From Lathyrus oleraceus (taxonomy: Eukaryota > Streptophyta > Magnoliopsida > Fabales > Fabaceae), in NCBI RefSeq assembly GCF_024323335.1, contig NC_066581.1, forward strand, positions 437,484,238-437,548,237: a stretch of DNA of 64,000 nucleotides, read 5' to 3'. Under the pieces are notes generated by a model. It made no database searches. It had not been told where the DNA came from and saw only the letters and a list, made by a program, of their open reading frames with translations. Positions 24,514 to 36,921 of this stretch are shown here, in pieces (position 1 is the stretch's first letter; every line of letters begins with the position of its first letter). The position numbers and the translations under genes are program-made.

Positions 24514-26027
24514 TATAAGACCCCAATTTTGACCCTAAGATCCCTCATGCTATCTCATCATATGCATTAACATTGGGATCACACCTTGGCATCCTCCTTA
24601 CCCTTCATTCATTAAGTTTGCATTGGGAGAGATCACCAAGCACATTTTGATTGTATCATACTTTTTTTTTCTTTGTTTAGTAATCAAAATACCAAAAATA
24701 TGTCAATGTATAGTTTAACTCTTTTGTGGGTGATGTGTGTGTTCACCCATGCCATCTCAAGCTCATATCTAGGGTTTAAGACCCTCAATGCAAGAATCAC
24801 AATCAAGAAATGTTTCACATTGCCTATAAGCATCATATATGGATCCCCATGATATCCACATGTTATTTTGATCAAGAAATCATCAAGAGTTTAAGGTTTG
24901 TTTGCCTTGGAAACCCTAATTCATTTGGGTATCTTGTTTGACTTCTTCAACAAGTTTCTTCAACAATTGATTAAATATTTCAAGGGATACTTCATATTAT
25001 ATCATCCTATACATATATGATCCTCCATGAGTCCCAAAAATCAAGATAATGTCAAGCTAGCAAGATGGTTCATGGTGGTTTACCAGGGAAAGTCAACTGG
25101 ACAAAACTGGGGTTCCCTAGACCCTATCTCCTACAATTTTGTCATATGAAAATGATTCCACAAGAAACGTTACTCAAAATTACATTCCAAACAACTTTCA
25201 TGTTGAGGTCTAGAGCTATGTTTTCTTGAGAAGTCATTTTTTTATGGTGAAAGATTATAGGTCATTTTGTTTGAACCCTAGTTTGAAGTTCAACTTCCGA
25301 ACACCATAACTTGTTCAATTTTCGTGAGATGAAAGCCATTCAAATTCCATGATCAAATTAAATATGTCTACTTCAGCTTTGATGTTTGGATAAAGTTCAA
25401 ATTCAACTTGAAATGCATGTTCAAAGAGGAAACATTTTAGGTCATTTTGGGCCAATACCGTTGAACAAGTGATTTTCGTCAACTTTTAAAATGCATAACT
25501 CCTTCATGCCAAATCCAAATTAGGTCAAATTTATGACCAAATTGAAGAAGTTTGAAATAGCTACAATGTTTATGAAGGAACATTTCTCATTTGAAGCCCA
25601 TAGGAAAAGTTATTCAAGGTGGAAGAAGTGAACATTTGACTTGGGACTTAGAAAATTTTCAAATATGTTTGATTTCCCAAACTTCCCCCTCAAAATTCAT
25701 CATGATCCAAGATTAAAATGAAAAATTGTTCAACATGAAAGTTGTTCCCCTTGATCTCGCCTTTCCTAAAAGTCCATGATCATCTCATTTGGCGAAAGAA
25801 TTAAGGACTTGTGCATGGGTGTAAGTTGAAGAACCATTTGGATGTTTTCCACTTCCACTTTTCATACACAATTGCATGGCTTTGTAACATGGTTTCAGCA
25901 TGATTCACATTCAATTTTGGACCCAAGTGCATCACTTGATGGGCCTATCACACGCACATGCAAGCATGTAGACAGAATTTTCAAAAATTTCCAAAATTTG
26001 GAAGTGTGCAAAAATCAATCTCATGGC

Positions 26028-26036
26028 CTATAAATA
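26028..26036 (+). promoter_or_regulatory. TATA-like box in solo Ogre LTR
   Basis: CTATAAATA on the plus strand, about 1.5 kb from the LTR start. Confidence 0.65.
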
Positions 26037-27597
26037 AGACCCTCATTGATCAGAATTAAGGACCTCATGCCCAAGCTTTGAACCTGCAATCCCAAACCCT
26101 CACCATTGAAGGATAAGCTTGAAGATTTTCTTTGAAAATCGAGTTTCAATTCCCCAACTGTTTTGAGATTGAAACTCTAAGAGTCCATACCTTTCATTGA
26201 TCCTAATCACTTCCATCAAGCATCTGAAGCAAGGCCAAGCATAATTGAAAGCAAGATTGTGCCAATCTGAAGCTCCATTGAAGTGAATTTTAAGAATTTT
26301 CATCTCTTCGATTCTCCCTCAATTCTTCACCATTCTTGTTGATTTTTGGTTGTCTGAAGTCCTATCGATGTAGGCAGGAAGATTGAGTTGCTTTAAGGTC
26401 AAATCGAAGCAACTCAGTTCATGATACTCAAAATTCAAATCCCTATTTCTTTTTATATACTTGGAATTGAAGAAAATTGAGGCCAAATTCGCGCTCCTGA
26501 GCATTTTTTCTTCAAATTAGTGTATCCACTTTTCATTTTCCATTGAGTTGAGCTTGAACCAGACCGGTGGCTCTCACCGGAGAAGATGACCAGAGCTAAG
26601 GCCCGGTGGTGTGCTGGCTTGTCCAAGACCATCTGATACGAGTTTCATGTTCTAATCTCATGCGTCCATTGTGATTACCATGCCTGCAATACGTTTGACT
26701 CGTGTCCACGTGGAATGCGCGCTCCTAGCCATCTGATCTGCCACCTCAATTAATGAGGGAGATCAGATGGCTCTCCTTTTTTTGATTTTTTTATTTTTCC
26801 ATTTATTCCTTTTATTTTAATTAATTCATATCAATTTCAATTTTAATCCAAAAAATATGGGACTTTCACCCAAAAAATCAAATAATTTCCTCTTTCATTT
26901 TATGAATTAAAATTATTTTTTGGATTAATTTTGATATTTTTCACGATTTAATTGTTTTTGTGCATAAAATTAATTGTTTAAAAATACTTCTGACTTTTCA
27001 AAAATTATGAAATTTTTTGTCTAAGGTCCTTTGACCTTGTTTTACCTAGGATAAATCTCTTGGCCATTTATTTGGTGTTTTGAAGAGGTTTTAGGTTTTT
27101 GATAAAAACATAATTTAATTTAAATGCATTTTAATTTGATGTTTTAATTGATTAATTGTGTAGAAATTATGTTGAGCCATTTTTATTGACTTGTGAAGTT
27201 TGACTATGTGTTTGGGTCTTGGTCAAGGTTGATTTTACTTTTGTTGGATTAAAATCATTGGAATTAGGGGATTGATGAAATGTACATTTCATCTCTCAAA
27301 ATGAATGAATGATTTTAAATTGATAAAACTCCTCCCATGACCAATTTGTGTTTATCTCATCTACCCTACCTCTTCATCTTCAATCCCATTATTTTCCATC
27401 CCTTCCATTGACCAATGAAGTCTCAATATCCTAAGGCTAATTGGTTCATCAGTAACTTTGTGTTAGATGAACCAATACAAGTATGGATGAGATTAGGTCC
27501 ATCCTTTGATATTTTTTCTTTTTTGAGTGTGGTATGTTTTAGGAGTATGGTTCATTATACCATATCTCTAACATGAATTAACACCAAAATTTATATT

Positions 27598-27662
27598 GTC
27601 CGGCCTCAGATAGTTGTGACTTCTACATAAGTCCAATTACAATTGCTTAACATAGCGCTAAA
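27598..27662 (+). promoter_or_regulatory. Conserved island in Ogre LTR, copy 2
   Basis: Reads ccggcctcagatagttgtga, then cttctacataagtccaatta, then caattgcttaacatagcgct. It matches copies 1 and 3 at nearly every base. Confidence 0.7.
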
Positions 27663-29275
27663 TTTTGATCCAAATGCATAGCATTCTAGTAAGTGAGATT
27701 GTAAGTCTCCTCCCTTTCATGGTATTATGTGGAAACTTGTCCTTTTTTCATTCCTTTGGAAGATGTTTTGGTTCAAGGATCCATGCTTGTGAATAGAGGG
27801 TTGAGTGTTCTCCAAAGAATGACTTAATCAATTGAAAAGCAAAACACCACTAACATCTAATGAACTAACATTTGACTAACTTTTTATTAATATTGCTTTT
27901 ATTTTCAAGTCATTTACTTTATTCAATTTAAAATTCAAACCATTTACCATTTCATTTGCCATTTACATATCATTTAACTTGTTTACGTTTATGTCATTTT
28001 CATTTTGCTCACTTGAGCCATATATTGTGATTGTATATATTTGTTTGTATATTTTGTTTGTGTTTGTGGTCTTAGGACCTTAAAATACTTAATAAACAAC
28101 AAAAAAAACTAAAAAAATGTTTGTGTGGATTGTTGGATTTGATCTGAGCTTTGGACTTAGAATTAGGCAACATTCCCTATGCAAAAGGACTTGGCCAATG
28201 CCAACATTTCTGAGACCAAGTTATTGTGATTTGAGCTTTCATCTGATGCAAGTATTGGGATCCACTTGAGTTCATCTGCTACATGGTCTTGATGCAAATG
28301 TTACTTTAAACCTGTGTCTAATGTCTTATTCTGAGCCAATCAAGGAGTATGTCATCTGATACATGGGAAGATTAGGAAGAAGACTGTCAAGTTGCTTACT
28401 TAGATGTGGCTATCTTTATTTGATGCCTTTATCTTCATATTACTACTTGCTTATTTATATTGCTTGATTCTAAAGTCCAAAGGGAAAGTGGGTTTCTATA
28501 TGACATTCTTGTCTATTGGATTGCATCACATTGGTCAGATATTTTCAACTCTTAACTTTTAATTTTTATGCTTAGGATTAGTCTCTTCATCTCCTCCCAT
28601 TTCTTAAATTTCAAAATCTCTCCCCCTTTTTCAGAATCTTCTTTGCTTCGGATTTCTAAACTTAGACTCTTTTGCAAATTAGAAACTTTGGCATTATGCC
28701 ATTGTATTGATAATTTCTTTTCTTAAATCAAACTTGTAAATGAATCTAACCATATTGACTTAAAATTTCAAAAAGACAAAAAGAAATAACACTCATTCAA
28801 ACTCTTTTAGGCCCCTTGGTTCCTTTTTAAATTTAAACTTTTGTTAAAAACAATCCACTCATTTTGAAATTGATACCACGAACGACGAGGTTTTGATCCC
28901 TCATTTTTATATTGGTACGTAGGCACAAGTTCGAAGGTCTTGTCAAACACAAAAGTATAATTAATGAATTCTTTTCTCATCCCCACTCTCTATTTTCTTC
29001 AAACATCATTTTATACCAAAACACATACACACATAAAAAAGGGCTCCCTAGGAGTACCAAAGACACTTTGGGTGCTAACACCTTCCCTCTGTGTAACCAA
29101 CCCCCTTACTTGTAATCTCTGGCATTTTATTAGTTTTGATTTGAAAACTTCTTATCTTTGGGTTTTGTTCGTACTTTTCCCTTTTCCTTTGGAAACAATA
29201 CAAGCGCGGTGGTGACTCTGGTTTTATTGACGTTAAGTTTATCCATAGCTTAATGGTCATGAATTTACCGCTACA

Positions 29276-29617
29276 ATTGCCTTTGTGAGTCATCTTTAAG
29301 GAGTCAAGTATTTCATTAGTAGTTTCCCTGTTGGTGATCTTTTCATATTCATTGTAGGATATAGCATGCAACAAAATTGTTCTTTCTTTATGGTGATTTT
29401 TGAAATCATGCTTCTGATCATCATTCATTTTTTTTCTTGCAATAGCAATACCAGCATCAGATACATGTGGTTCATAGGCAATTGTAACTATGTCCCATAG
29501 GTCCACGTCATAGCCCAGGAAGAAAGTTTTGAATTTGTCCTTCCAATAATAAAACTGTTCTCCATCAAACACTGGAGGTTTAACGTTGTAGCTGTCTCTT
29601 TCATTGGTGTTTGTCAT
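29276..29617 (-). pseudogene. SIRE gag N-terminal part (DUF4219-like), split
   Basis: Starts at ATG (29617) and runs 114 codons to the solo-LTR junction. Diagnostic text is KPPVFDGEQFYYWKDKFKTF near the N-terminus (DUF4219-type) and ILDSLKMTHKGN at the break. The other half resumes at 24513 in the same frame. This domain begins the copia capsid protein. No stop is seen inside this fragment. Confidence 0.9.
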
Positions 29618-29689
29618 TATGTTTTTCTCACGATGGATCTTCTCTACACTGTTAAATGTTTGATTTGAAAAATCAATAATAGAGCCGAA

Positions 29690-29701
29690 GCTCCTATACC
29701 A
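29690..29701 (-). other. Primer binding site of the SIRE element (tRNA-iMet type)
   Basis: Minus strand TGGTATAGGAGC, a slightly changed form of the copia TGGTATCAGAGC site, two bases inside the LTR end. Confidence 0.8.
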
Positions 29702-29703
29702 AT

Positions 29704-30787
29704 TGAAGGTAGATAAAAAAAAGAAATGGGGGTTTGAATTGTTTTCACTGATAATAAAAACTTTTGCAAACACCACACACACGGACGATAAAGCAAACAA
29801 TACAGAAGTTTATCCTGGTTCACTTGAAATTCAAAGCTACTCCAGTCCACCTGACTAAGGTGATTTCGCCTTCAATAAGGACTTAATCCAGTAATCTAGA
29901 AAGATTACAACAAAAGTTTCTAAGAGAACAAAGATCTCTTAGCCCTCTCAAGTCTAAAGACTACACTAGTCACTTGAGGAAATATTCAACAACTAATTGA
30001 GAATTACAAAGAAGTGCTTAGTTCTTCTAGGTAAGAAATTTTAACACAGTAAGAATAGTAAGAATTCATACTAAGAGCAACAACTCGTGTGAACAGATTG
30101 AACAAGAATTAATGAAAATATAGAATTGAGTTTGCAGTATTCTTGTAAAAATTGCTCCGTATCTTGTATGATGATGATTTTGCCTTTATATAATGCTTTG
30201 AATATGAAGTCGTTGGCTGAAGCATTGATGTGATATCTTTGTCAATGATGGGACTTAATTGACATTAAGTTTGTTTTCCTTACCATAGCAATTTGGGAGA
30301 GTATTTATTCTTTTCCACACAAAAATCCATACCAAATATGTATTACTTCGTTACTAAGTGTTACGGTTGATCTGTTTGGCTTGAATCAGAGTGTGCAAAA
30401 TCCATATCTTCTTGTTCAGCATGTATTCTTTAGATAGTTGGTAGAAGTGATGTTTCTTCATAAGTTCTTGATATGTCTTCAGTTTGACCTTCTTCATATG
30501 TACGAATCAGTAGAGTAACTATGTGTGAAATCCTTCAGATTCAGAGTATCTAAGCCTTCAACCTTCAGATGTTGTGAGCGTCGTTGTCTTCAGAGTTAGA
30601 GTGACTGCTTTACTTGAATATAACTTAATTGTTCTAGGCTTTTCTGATGTTAGATGTTGTCTATCAGATCCAATTTCTAGTAGAGTTCTGCATACTTAGA
30701 TTAATTCGTTAGGGTACCAAATTGTTTCATCCTTTGTTGTCATCAAAACTTAGAGATGAATTGTAGACCCAAAATCTTGTTCTAACA
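29704..30787 (-). repeat. 5' LTR of SIRE element (1084 bp)
   Basis: Minus strand starts TGTTAGAACAAGATTTTGGG at 30787 and ends ACCTTCA at 29704, directly before the primer site. No partner LTR is in the window. Confidence 0.88.
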
Positions 30788-31989
30788 TAGCATTCTTCCC
30801 CAACTCAAAGGGTGTCCATTCCGTAAAATTGTTAAAGCATCCTGGAGAGAGGTTATTGGAAATTCGGCTTTCTTGGGTTCATCCCTTACTAGAAAAACCA
30901 TTTCAATGTTGGCCACCTCGAACGATTGAAACGGGATTTTCTTTACCTTGCTATATCCTTCAAAATAACAGAACAACTCCATATGACTTACCAGAAAACC
31001 TTCCGCATCTTCCACCACTACCATCTTATTGTTCACTACAAATTTCAGCCTCTGGTGGAGCGTCTAAGTGACGGCTCCAGCGGAATGAATCCATGGTCTT
31101 CCTAGCATACAACTGTACGCCGGATGGATATCCATTACAAAGAAGGGGATGAAGAAATCATGGAGGGTTATCTTCATGGGCAGGTCTATCTCACCAATTA
31201 CGGTCCTCCTTTACCCGTCAAACACTCTTACCACCATTTCACTGGGTTTCATGACAAGCCCTTCAATAGTCAGCTTAGCCAAAGAGCCTTTAGGCATCAC
31301 ATTAGGGGAGGAAGCAATGTCCACCAGAACCTTGGATAGAACTGTATCACACACTCAATGGAGATGTGGAGGGCCTTGTTATGGTTTCTTCCCTCAGTGG
31401 GGAGTTATATGTCATTAAACTCCAAACTCAAGTTGGTGACTATATTTTTTACTACACCTTCGAACTGGCAGGCCTATATTTCTTGGGGCACGTGAACAGC
31501 TTTCAGGAACTTCACTAGAGCATCTCTGTAGGCGTTTGAGAACATCAATAGAGATAACATTGAAATTTTGGAAGGTGTTTGGTTGAGTTCTTAACTACCC
31601 GGTAGACACTCCTCTTCATGATCTGTAGAAACTCGCCCACTTCACTTGTTGCTGGAGGGTCTTGCCTTGGTTGGGCATTATCAACCTGCTTGCCTCTGTC
31701 TTGGGCTAATGGACCACCATTCTCAATCGGGGGTGGTGTTGGTGCAAAGATTCTTCCGCTTCTGGTTACACCGTCGGTTCCGGCAATACTTATTAACGAA
31801 TTGTTGGTCTTGATTGGTTTTGCTTGTACTTTCTGGCCATGGATGTAGACTAGCGTGTCATGCATCCAGGGGATTTCTTTGGTATCATTGTACGGAAACA
31901 GAGCCAGAATTGTTATAATCATTGGTCTAGCAAGGTTTGTTGAAAGAGTTATTTGAGAAACGTCATATGGGATTTGCAAGGGAGGAACT
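30788..31989 (-). pseudogene. Protease region of Tat/Ogre-like element E, fragment
   Basis: The frame 31979-31545 carries GVTRSGRIFAP and EVGEFLQIMKRSVYRVVK, the region before the protease in Tat elements. Around 31100-31060 the minus strand still encodes MDIHPAYSCMLGRPWIHSAG, the same segment seen in Ogre A's protease. It continues 31036-30788 with KFVVNNKMVVVEDAEG-type text. Multiple stops and frame changes lie between. It is cut at 30788 by the SIRE LTR and at 31989 by the Athila LTR. The matching gag and ORF1 are at 51.8-53.8 kb. Confidence 0.85.
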
Positions 31990-32830
31990 TGATCGGGAAA
32001 ATAGCAAGTGTACTATTTTTCCTTTTATAGTAATAATGGGGAAATTCCCCGAATGTCGATCTCAAGGACTGCAAGTTAATATTGAGTTTAAATTATCATT
32101 CAATTAAACAAAAAGTATTAATTTGGTTTTTAGGTGTAAAAACATAATAATAAAAGTAAAGGTAAAGAAGGATGAAAATAAGGGTTTATAGAGAAAAAGG
32201 AATAATGTCAGGGAAGGTGTATGATTTATCTCTTTAACAACTTTGAGTCACTATTGCATCAATAAATATCAATTACTACCAGTTCTTAAGGGTATTTTCT
32301 CCTAAGTCCTTGGTGAGAAAACCTTTAATCAATCTACCCAAATTTCCATGTCCATAGCCAATTAGGGGGAAGTTAAGTTGTATAATATCAAGAATACTCT
32401 AGTTCATACAGGGTATCCCTATTCCTAGGTGATATCTACTGTAGAGTAACCTTATGAAAACCTTATCAATGGCGGTCCAACCTAATTGATAACCACAAAT
32501 CAATCTCGATTGGCCCGAAAGAGAAAGCAATGAACACATCAAAAAGTTACCCTAAAAACAATATTACAAATGCAAATGTAAACTCAAATTCGTTAGAATT
32601 CTAAATCAGGGACACCCCCTAGCATTGGGGGGTTTAGCTACTCATATTGTTTAAAACAAATTCAAGATAAAAATTACACATTACAAGTAATTGGATGACT
32701 TTGATCTTCAATCGCTCCCGCTCATGAACACCTTTAGCTATTCGAATGCCTTGATCTCTGTAATACTTGATTGCTTCACAATACTGTGTTTTGCCGTAGC
32801 CCAAGATGATTTTTCCTTTGGCAGGAGACC

Positions 32831-32841
32831 CTCTTTTATAG
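32831..32841 (-). promoter_or_regulatory. TATA-like box of Athila C 3' LTR
   Basis: Minus strand CTATAAAAGAG. The same string is present in the 5' LTR at 51591-51601. Confidence 0.65.
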
Positions 32842-32921
32842 TGAAAATTCCAAGCAGCAGTTGGACAGGTCCAGAAATATCTCTAAAAAGCCCGAGAAAA
32901 ACTGGATTTCTGTGCTTGGGC

Positions 32922-33130
32922 TGACACGGCCCGTGTCAACTGACACGGGTGGCCATGTCAGCTGACACGGGTGGCCGTGTCATCCTATTGTTTTGGCTTA
33001 CACACCCCTGGTAGGGGGTGACACGGTTGGGGATGATGTCTGACACGGCCCGTGTCAGCTGACACGGGTGGCCGTGTCAGGCTACTGTTTTCTTCAACAC
33101 GCCCTCCCTTTCTTGACACGGCCCGTGTCA
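32922..33130 (-). repeat. Palindromic/hairpin modules in Athila C U3
   Basis: Near-perfect palindromes TGACACGGCCCGTGTCA at 32922-32938, 33041-33057 and 33114-33130. Hairpins TGACACGGGTGGCCGTGTCA (4-base loop) lie at 32941-32960 (one mismatch), 32963-32982 and 33060-33079. The pair 33041-33079 makes the full module: 17-nt palindrome, 2-nt spacer, 20-nt hairpin on the plus strand. It is upstream of the LTR TATA-like box. It is far GC-richer than its surroundings. Confidence 0.93.
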
Positions 33131-33357
33131 GGCCTCCTGTACTGGGGTTTTCGGCTCCTTTGCTTGTTGGAATCTCGCACTGTCTCGTCCTAAGTTCTCA
33201 GGTTCTTCTCCCTGGATCTTCCGGACAAAAACACATCTATCCCACGCATAAAATCACGAAATAAAAAGTAAAATATAACAATGATTAAAATTGCTTAAAT
33301 AAAATGATGGAAGTAAAACTAACTCGAAAGGTATCATAAATGCTTGCACAGTGTGTC

Positions 33358-34945
33358 AAAAACCTCTGTTTCGAGTTGGATCAGTAACAAAAACTCAATG
33401 CAAATGGTGACTGGTCAAAACCCCAAACTTAGCTCATTGCGTGTCCCAAGTAATGTTTCAGACACATTGTCACTCCCCAGAATTCTTTATGTTTTCCACC
33501 ACTGTTGAGATCATTCGCTAACGTCTTCCCTTTTCCTTCCACAAGTCCTGCGTTTCTTTGTAAGTCTTTCTTCGCATTTCCACTTCAAAGCACCGTTTCA
33601 CCTGTCAGCTTAGATCACATTCTCACCAATTCTCTCAGGGTAAACTATTTACACTCATAATTCAAAGTATGCAATATCACTCACAAGTTTGTATAATCTC
33701 TTTTTTCCTATCACCTACACACAACACACACACACTTTTGAGGTCTTTCGGGTTGTAACTTGGCTTGGGTTAGGGTATGGATTATTAAAAAGGAAAACAA
33801 GTGGCTTTTGGTTCAGAGTTGATGTTACATCCTGTGTTTGTTTCCTCGGTTTTCTTTTCTTATTATTTTTTTCTTCACCGAATGCCCTTTTCCATGCTTC
33901 TTTTTTTGAATCTTTGAGTTATCATTTTTCTCTTTTTATTTTTTCTTTCTTTCTCTCGATTCATCAATTTTTTTCTTTTTCTTTTGTTCTTGCACTTTCT
34001 TGGGCTTTTGGAGCTTTTTTGGGGTTTTTACCCCAAACTTAGCTTTTTAACATAGTTTGAATGTATTATCATGACTCTGAACAGGGTGAGGAAGTGTTTT
34101 TGGCCAAGGGGTACATTTATGGGGTTTAAAGAAACAAATAGATATAGGCTCAAATGGGGTTAACGAGGGATATGATTATCCGGGATGGCTAGAAAGGCTC
34201 GGGGCTAATTTCAAACAATGTGTCTCAGTGTATGTATCATGCAGTGACAGTCCCAGAGAGTCTACGTAAATTTAGAGTGATAAAGACAAACCTGAATGTC
34301 GCTCATGATGATCAATGTCTTTAGCTTTTTATGACTCACTTTGTTTGGTTCAGCTTTGACAGGATCCACACTACTCATTAGTTTGGTGCGATTTCTTCCT
34401 TACTTCGGAATGTACAGGATACTCATGTCGGTTAAGTTGTATACGTTGTGTCCGATCTTTACTTTCAGTAGTGTCAACTTCCTGGGGAGATCCTTCACAA
34501 CAAGCCATGGTGAGTGGCGTGATCCTTTCATCCACTCTCAATCGTGATCATTACTATTTCCAACCTATCAACACAGACTTGACACACTTGCAGCATAATG
34601 TACCTTCAACCAGAAAAATCAAATCTAGAATGCACAAAAGTAAAATAACACAATAACAAAATACTGAGAATAAAATAAAAGACATAAAATCTCCCCCACA
34701 CTTGAACTCAATATTGTCCATAATGTTTTCGAACAAGAGCGAAGGAGGGCATTCACAGTATCCTATTGAGGAGGTGGTTGCGGGAAATGCAATATCAACT
34801 ATCGCATCATGCTGCTCATCTCATCCAACATCACCCCCTGACGGGCTTACTCGATGCCTTGTCGTTGTTGTTCCGTCCTCAAGTCACCTATCTCGGTTTG
34901 TACCCAACTCCATTGGTCAGTTGACCAAGATGATGAACCCACTGC
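33358..34945 (-). other. 3' untranslated region of Athila C
   Basis: No convincing ORF. It contains ccccaaacttagc twice (about 33422 and 34032) and a strongly pyrimidine-rich plus strand from 33840 to 34020, i.e. a long purine tract on the element strand. The true polypurine tract at the LTR was not pinned down. Confidence 0.6.
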
Positions 34946-36056
34946 CTATTGGGTGGGTTCCTGATACGGTGGTACAAATTGCTCAGGAGGTGCTTGAGGA
35001 TCTTCTTCTTCTACTTTCGTTCCTTCCACCTGGTCATCCATAAATTTCTCACCTGCAGTAAAATGGTCAATTTCGTGGCCTTCATCCGCGTCGGGGTCAG
35101 TGCTCACATACAACCAATTAGCACAGTCAGTAATAGCAACTCTGTCCGGATCCGGCAAAGCGATGATAAACCTCTTATGGATAAGTACGAAATAGTAAGT
35201 AGGGGCAACAACAATCGTACCTTGTGAAATTAGAGCAGACATGTTAATTTTGGTGTTACCTGCAATTGGCGTGTCTTCAAGTAAAACAGCTTGATACCCG
35301 AAATGCTCAGTGATTTGGGTGATCATTCCCCCTACGGATATGCCTCCGAAGTTTGCTCAGATAGTCTGCTGCAAAGGCAGCTACATTGATGACTTTGTTT
35401 TGAGCCATCGAGTACATAAAGAATAACTCTCTCTACGTAGCTACCCCTGTGCTATCGCCTCTTCCAAACATGGTATAGGCTAAACCCTTCTGAGCGTACC
35501 TGGAACATGGATTCTGGATGCCCGAAGCTTTCGCACCTTTGGAGGAGTAATTCGTCCTCCCGGTGATGGTTATCCATAAATCCTTAGGTGAGAACCCGTC
35601 TGGGACCGCTCCTGGTCTGTTCAGAGGGAGTCGGAGTATTGCTGCTAACTCCTCAACAGACAGCTCATGATAATTATTAAACAACTGGAAACGCAAAGTG
35701 CCGAAACAATATCTGGTCGTGTCTATCCACCGTTTTTCCAACTGGAATTCCAATGTGCTGAGGAATTCGAGATTAATGCGCTCTTATGTCGGCGCTTCCA
35801 AACTCATGAACTCGAGCATTCCCAAAACATGGAACATCCAGTATACCTCCATCTTCAGACCCAGAGCATTCAGAGTATGCTCACACATATACCTCGTCGG
35901 CGTGAGTTTGCGCTTCCGGTGAATTTGGTATCTCCGTTCTTGTTCCGGATTGTCAAACACGATATTGTGTGGATTTGGATTCCGACTTGGGCACTTCCGT
36001 GACTTTGCCATTTCTGCGACTTGTTGCTTTCTGGTGAGAATTCTTCGCGGGGGCAT
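34946..36056 (-). pseudogene. Athila env-position ORF (ATHILA ORF-1 family), broken
   Basis: Starts at ATG (36056, MPPRR) after integrase, where Athila carries an env-like or ATHILA-family ORF of unproven function. A TAA near 35781 interrupts it. The same frame then continues 35753-35433 with LEFQLEKRWIDTTRYCFGTL and YHELSVEELAAILRLP, and ends in a stop. A frame change near 35370 leads to 35326-34946, with ALISQGTIVVAPTYYFVLI and an acidic Pro/Glu-rich tail. No signal peptide or clear membrane segment was seen. It is decayed and I assign no envelope function. Confidence 0.82.
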
Positions 36057-36407
36057 TTTGGACCTGCAAAAATAGAAATGATTTGAACAGTTGAGTTAAG
36101 AAATTCTGAAACCGTGGTTAGGACCAGGACAGCGAGTGGAGTAATATTAGTGAAGGGTGTTTTGGCGATTGGTGAATGGAAATGGGGGTTATGGAAGGTT
36201 TTAGGGAGTGGGGTTTTGAGTTTTAATGGAGGTTGAAAGGTTTTTGAGAGAAAGAGAGTAAGAGTGATGAGAGAGAATAATGAGTGGGTAATGAAAATCT
36301 GATAATGATAAGGTAAATGGGAAAAAAATTATGGTTAATGATGGAGTGAGTGGGTGGGTCCCACAAAAATTCAAAATTTAAAAAAAAAATCAAATTTTCC
36401 ACCTGCC

Positions 36408-36689
36408 TGACATGGCCGTGTCAGGCTACTGGTTTCCTCGTGGTTTAAAATTTATCTTCAGTGCTCCTGACACGGGCCATGTCAGCTGACACGGCCGCCC
36501 GTGTCAGGCTACTGTTGATAAAATAAATTTTTTTGTGTCTTTCAGTGTTCCTGACATGGCACGTGTCAGCTGACACGACCCGTGTCAGCTGACACGGGTG
36601 GCCGTGTCAGGCCACTATTTTCCATCTTTCTTATTTTCTTTCCCCTCTCCTGACACAGCCCGTGTCAGGTGACACGGGTGGCCGTGTCA
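36408..36689 (-). repeat. Palindromic/hairpin modules between integrase and the env-like ORF
   Basis: Same motif family as in the U3: imperfect or perfect palindromes at 36408-36423, 36468-36484, 36552-36568, 36571-36587 and 36651-36667, and 20-nt hairpins at 36487-36506, 36590-36609 and 36670-36689. Spacing within modules is again 2 nt (for example 36587/36590 and 36667/36670). The bases between modules differ from the LTR, so this is not a stray LTR piece. Confidence 0.92.
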
Positions 36690-36921
36690 GGCCTCCTTTT
36701 TTGACGTTTTTAGGTTTTCTCTCCGGTTTAACTACTGGTACCTCTGGCCATGTTGATCGTTCTTTTTCATGACTTAGACATTTGTTGATGTGATGTTCCC
36801 TCCTTGTAGAGCTCCTGTATAAACCTACAAACCCACAAAACTGATTAGATATAAAACGCGTGGGTTGCCTCCCACGAAGCGCTTCGTTTAATGTCGCATG
36901 GCTCGACGGTCCTCCGTCTGC

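Larger units (their letters stand above)
24514..29275 (+). repeat. Solo Ogre LTR (4762 bp) inside SIRE gag
   Basis: Plus strand starts TATAAGACCCC (expected TGTAAGACCCC with one G-to-A change) and ends CCGCTACA at 29275. No internal Ogre sequence or second LTR accompanies it, so it is a solo LTR left by LTR-LTR recombination. Flanking pentamers are gttgt (24509-24513) and attgc (29276-29280), each explained by one transition from a common target. Contains a TATA-like box at 26028-26036 and the conserved island at 27598-27662. ORFs inside it are not genes. Confidence 0.93.
22821..30787 (-). mobile_element. SIRE-type Ty1/copia element, 3' truncated and split by a solo Ogre LTR
   Basis: From high to low: 5' LTR 29704-30787, primer site 29690-29701, gag N-terminus 29617-29276, solo Ogre LTR 29275-24514, gag remainder and coiled coil 24513-23166, protease 23165-22821. 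Beyond 22821 the rest of pol and the 3' LTR are gone, replaced by LTR-B copy 1. Gag with a DUF4219/UBN2-type layout and a long coiled-coil section before protease is typical of the SIRE (Maximus) lineage. The 5' LTR abuts a Tat protease gene at 30788, so the element was inserted into element E. Confidence 0.85.
31990..33357 (-). repeat. 3' LTR of Athila C
   Basis: Minus strand ends CCCGATCA at 31990. The first kilobase upstream matches 50750-51747 closely. The outer boundary is uncertain: tgtgtca at 33351-33357 would give a TGA...TCA element but no good polypurine tract abuts it. A TATA-like box CTATAAAAGAG lies at 32831-32841 (minus). Upstream of it, 32922-33130 carries palindromic modules. 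Confidence 0.8.

Noticed and set aside
32922..33130. CRISPR-like array of palindromic repeats
   Set aside because: The repeats sit in retrotransposon U3 of a plant genome, have no regular unique spacers and no cas genes.
33689..34042. Plus-strand ORF rich in Phe/Leu/Ser resembling a membrane protein
   Set aside because: It reads the pyrimidine-rich strand of the Athila 3' region; the hydrophobicity is a composition effect.
34946..36056. A true viral envelope gene in Athila C
   Set aside because: Position fits, but no signal peptide or clear membrane anchor is visible, and the family's function is unknown.
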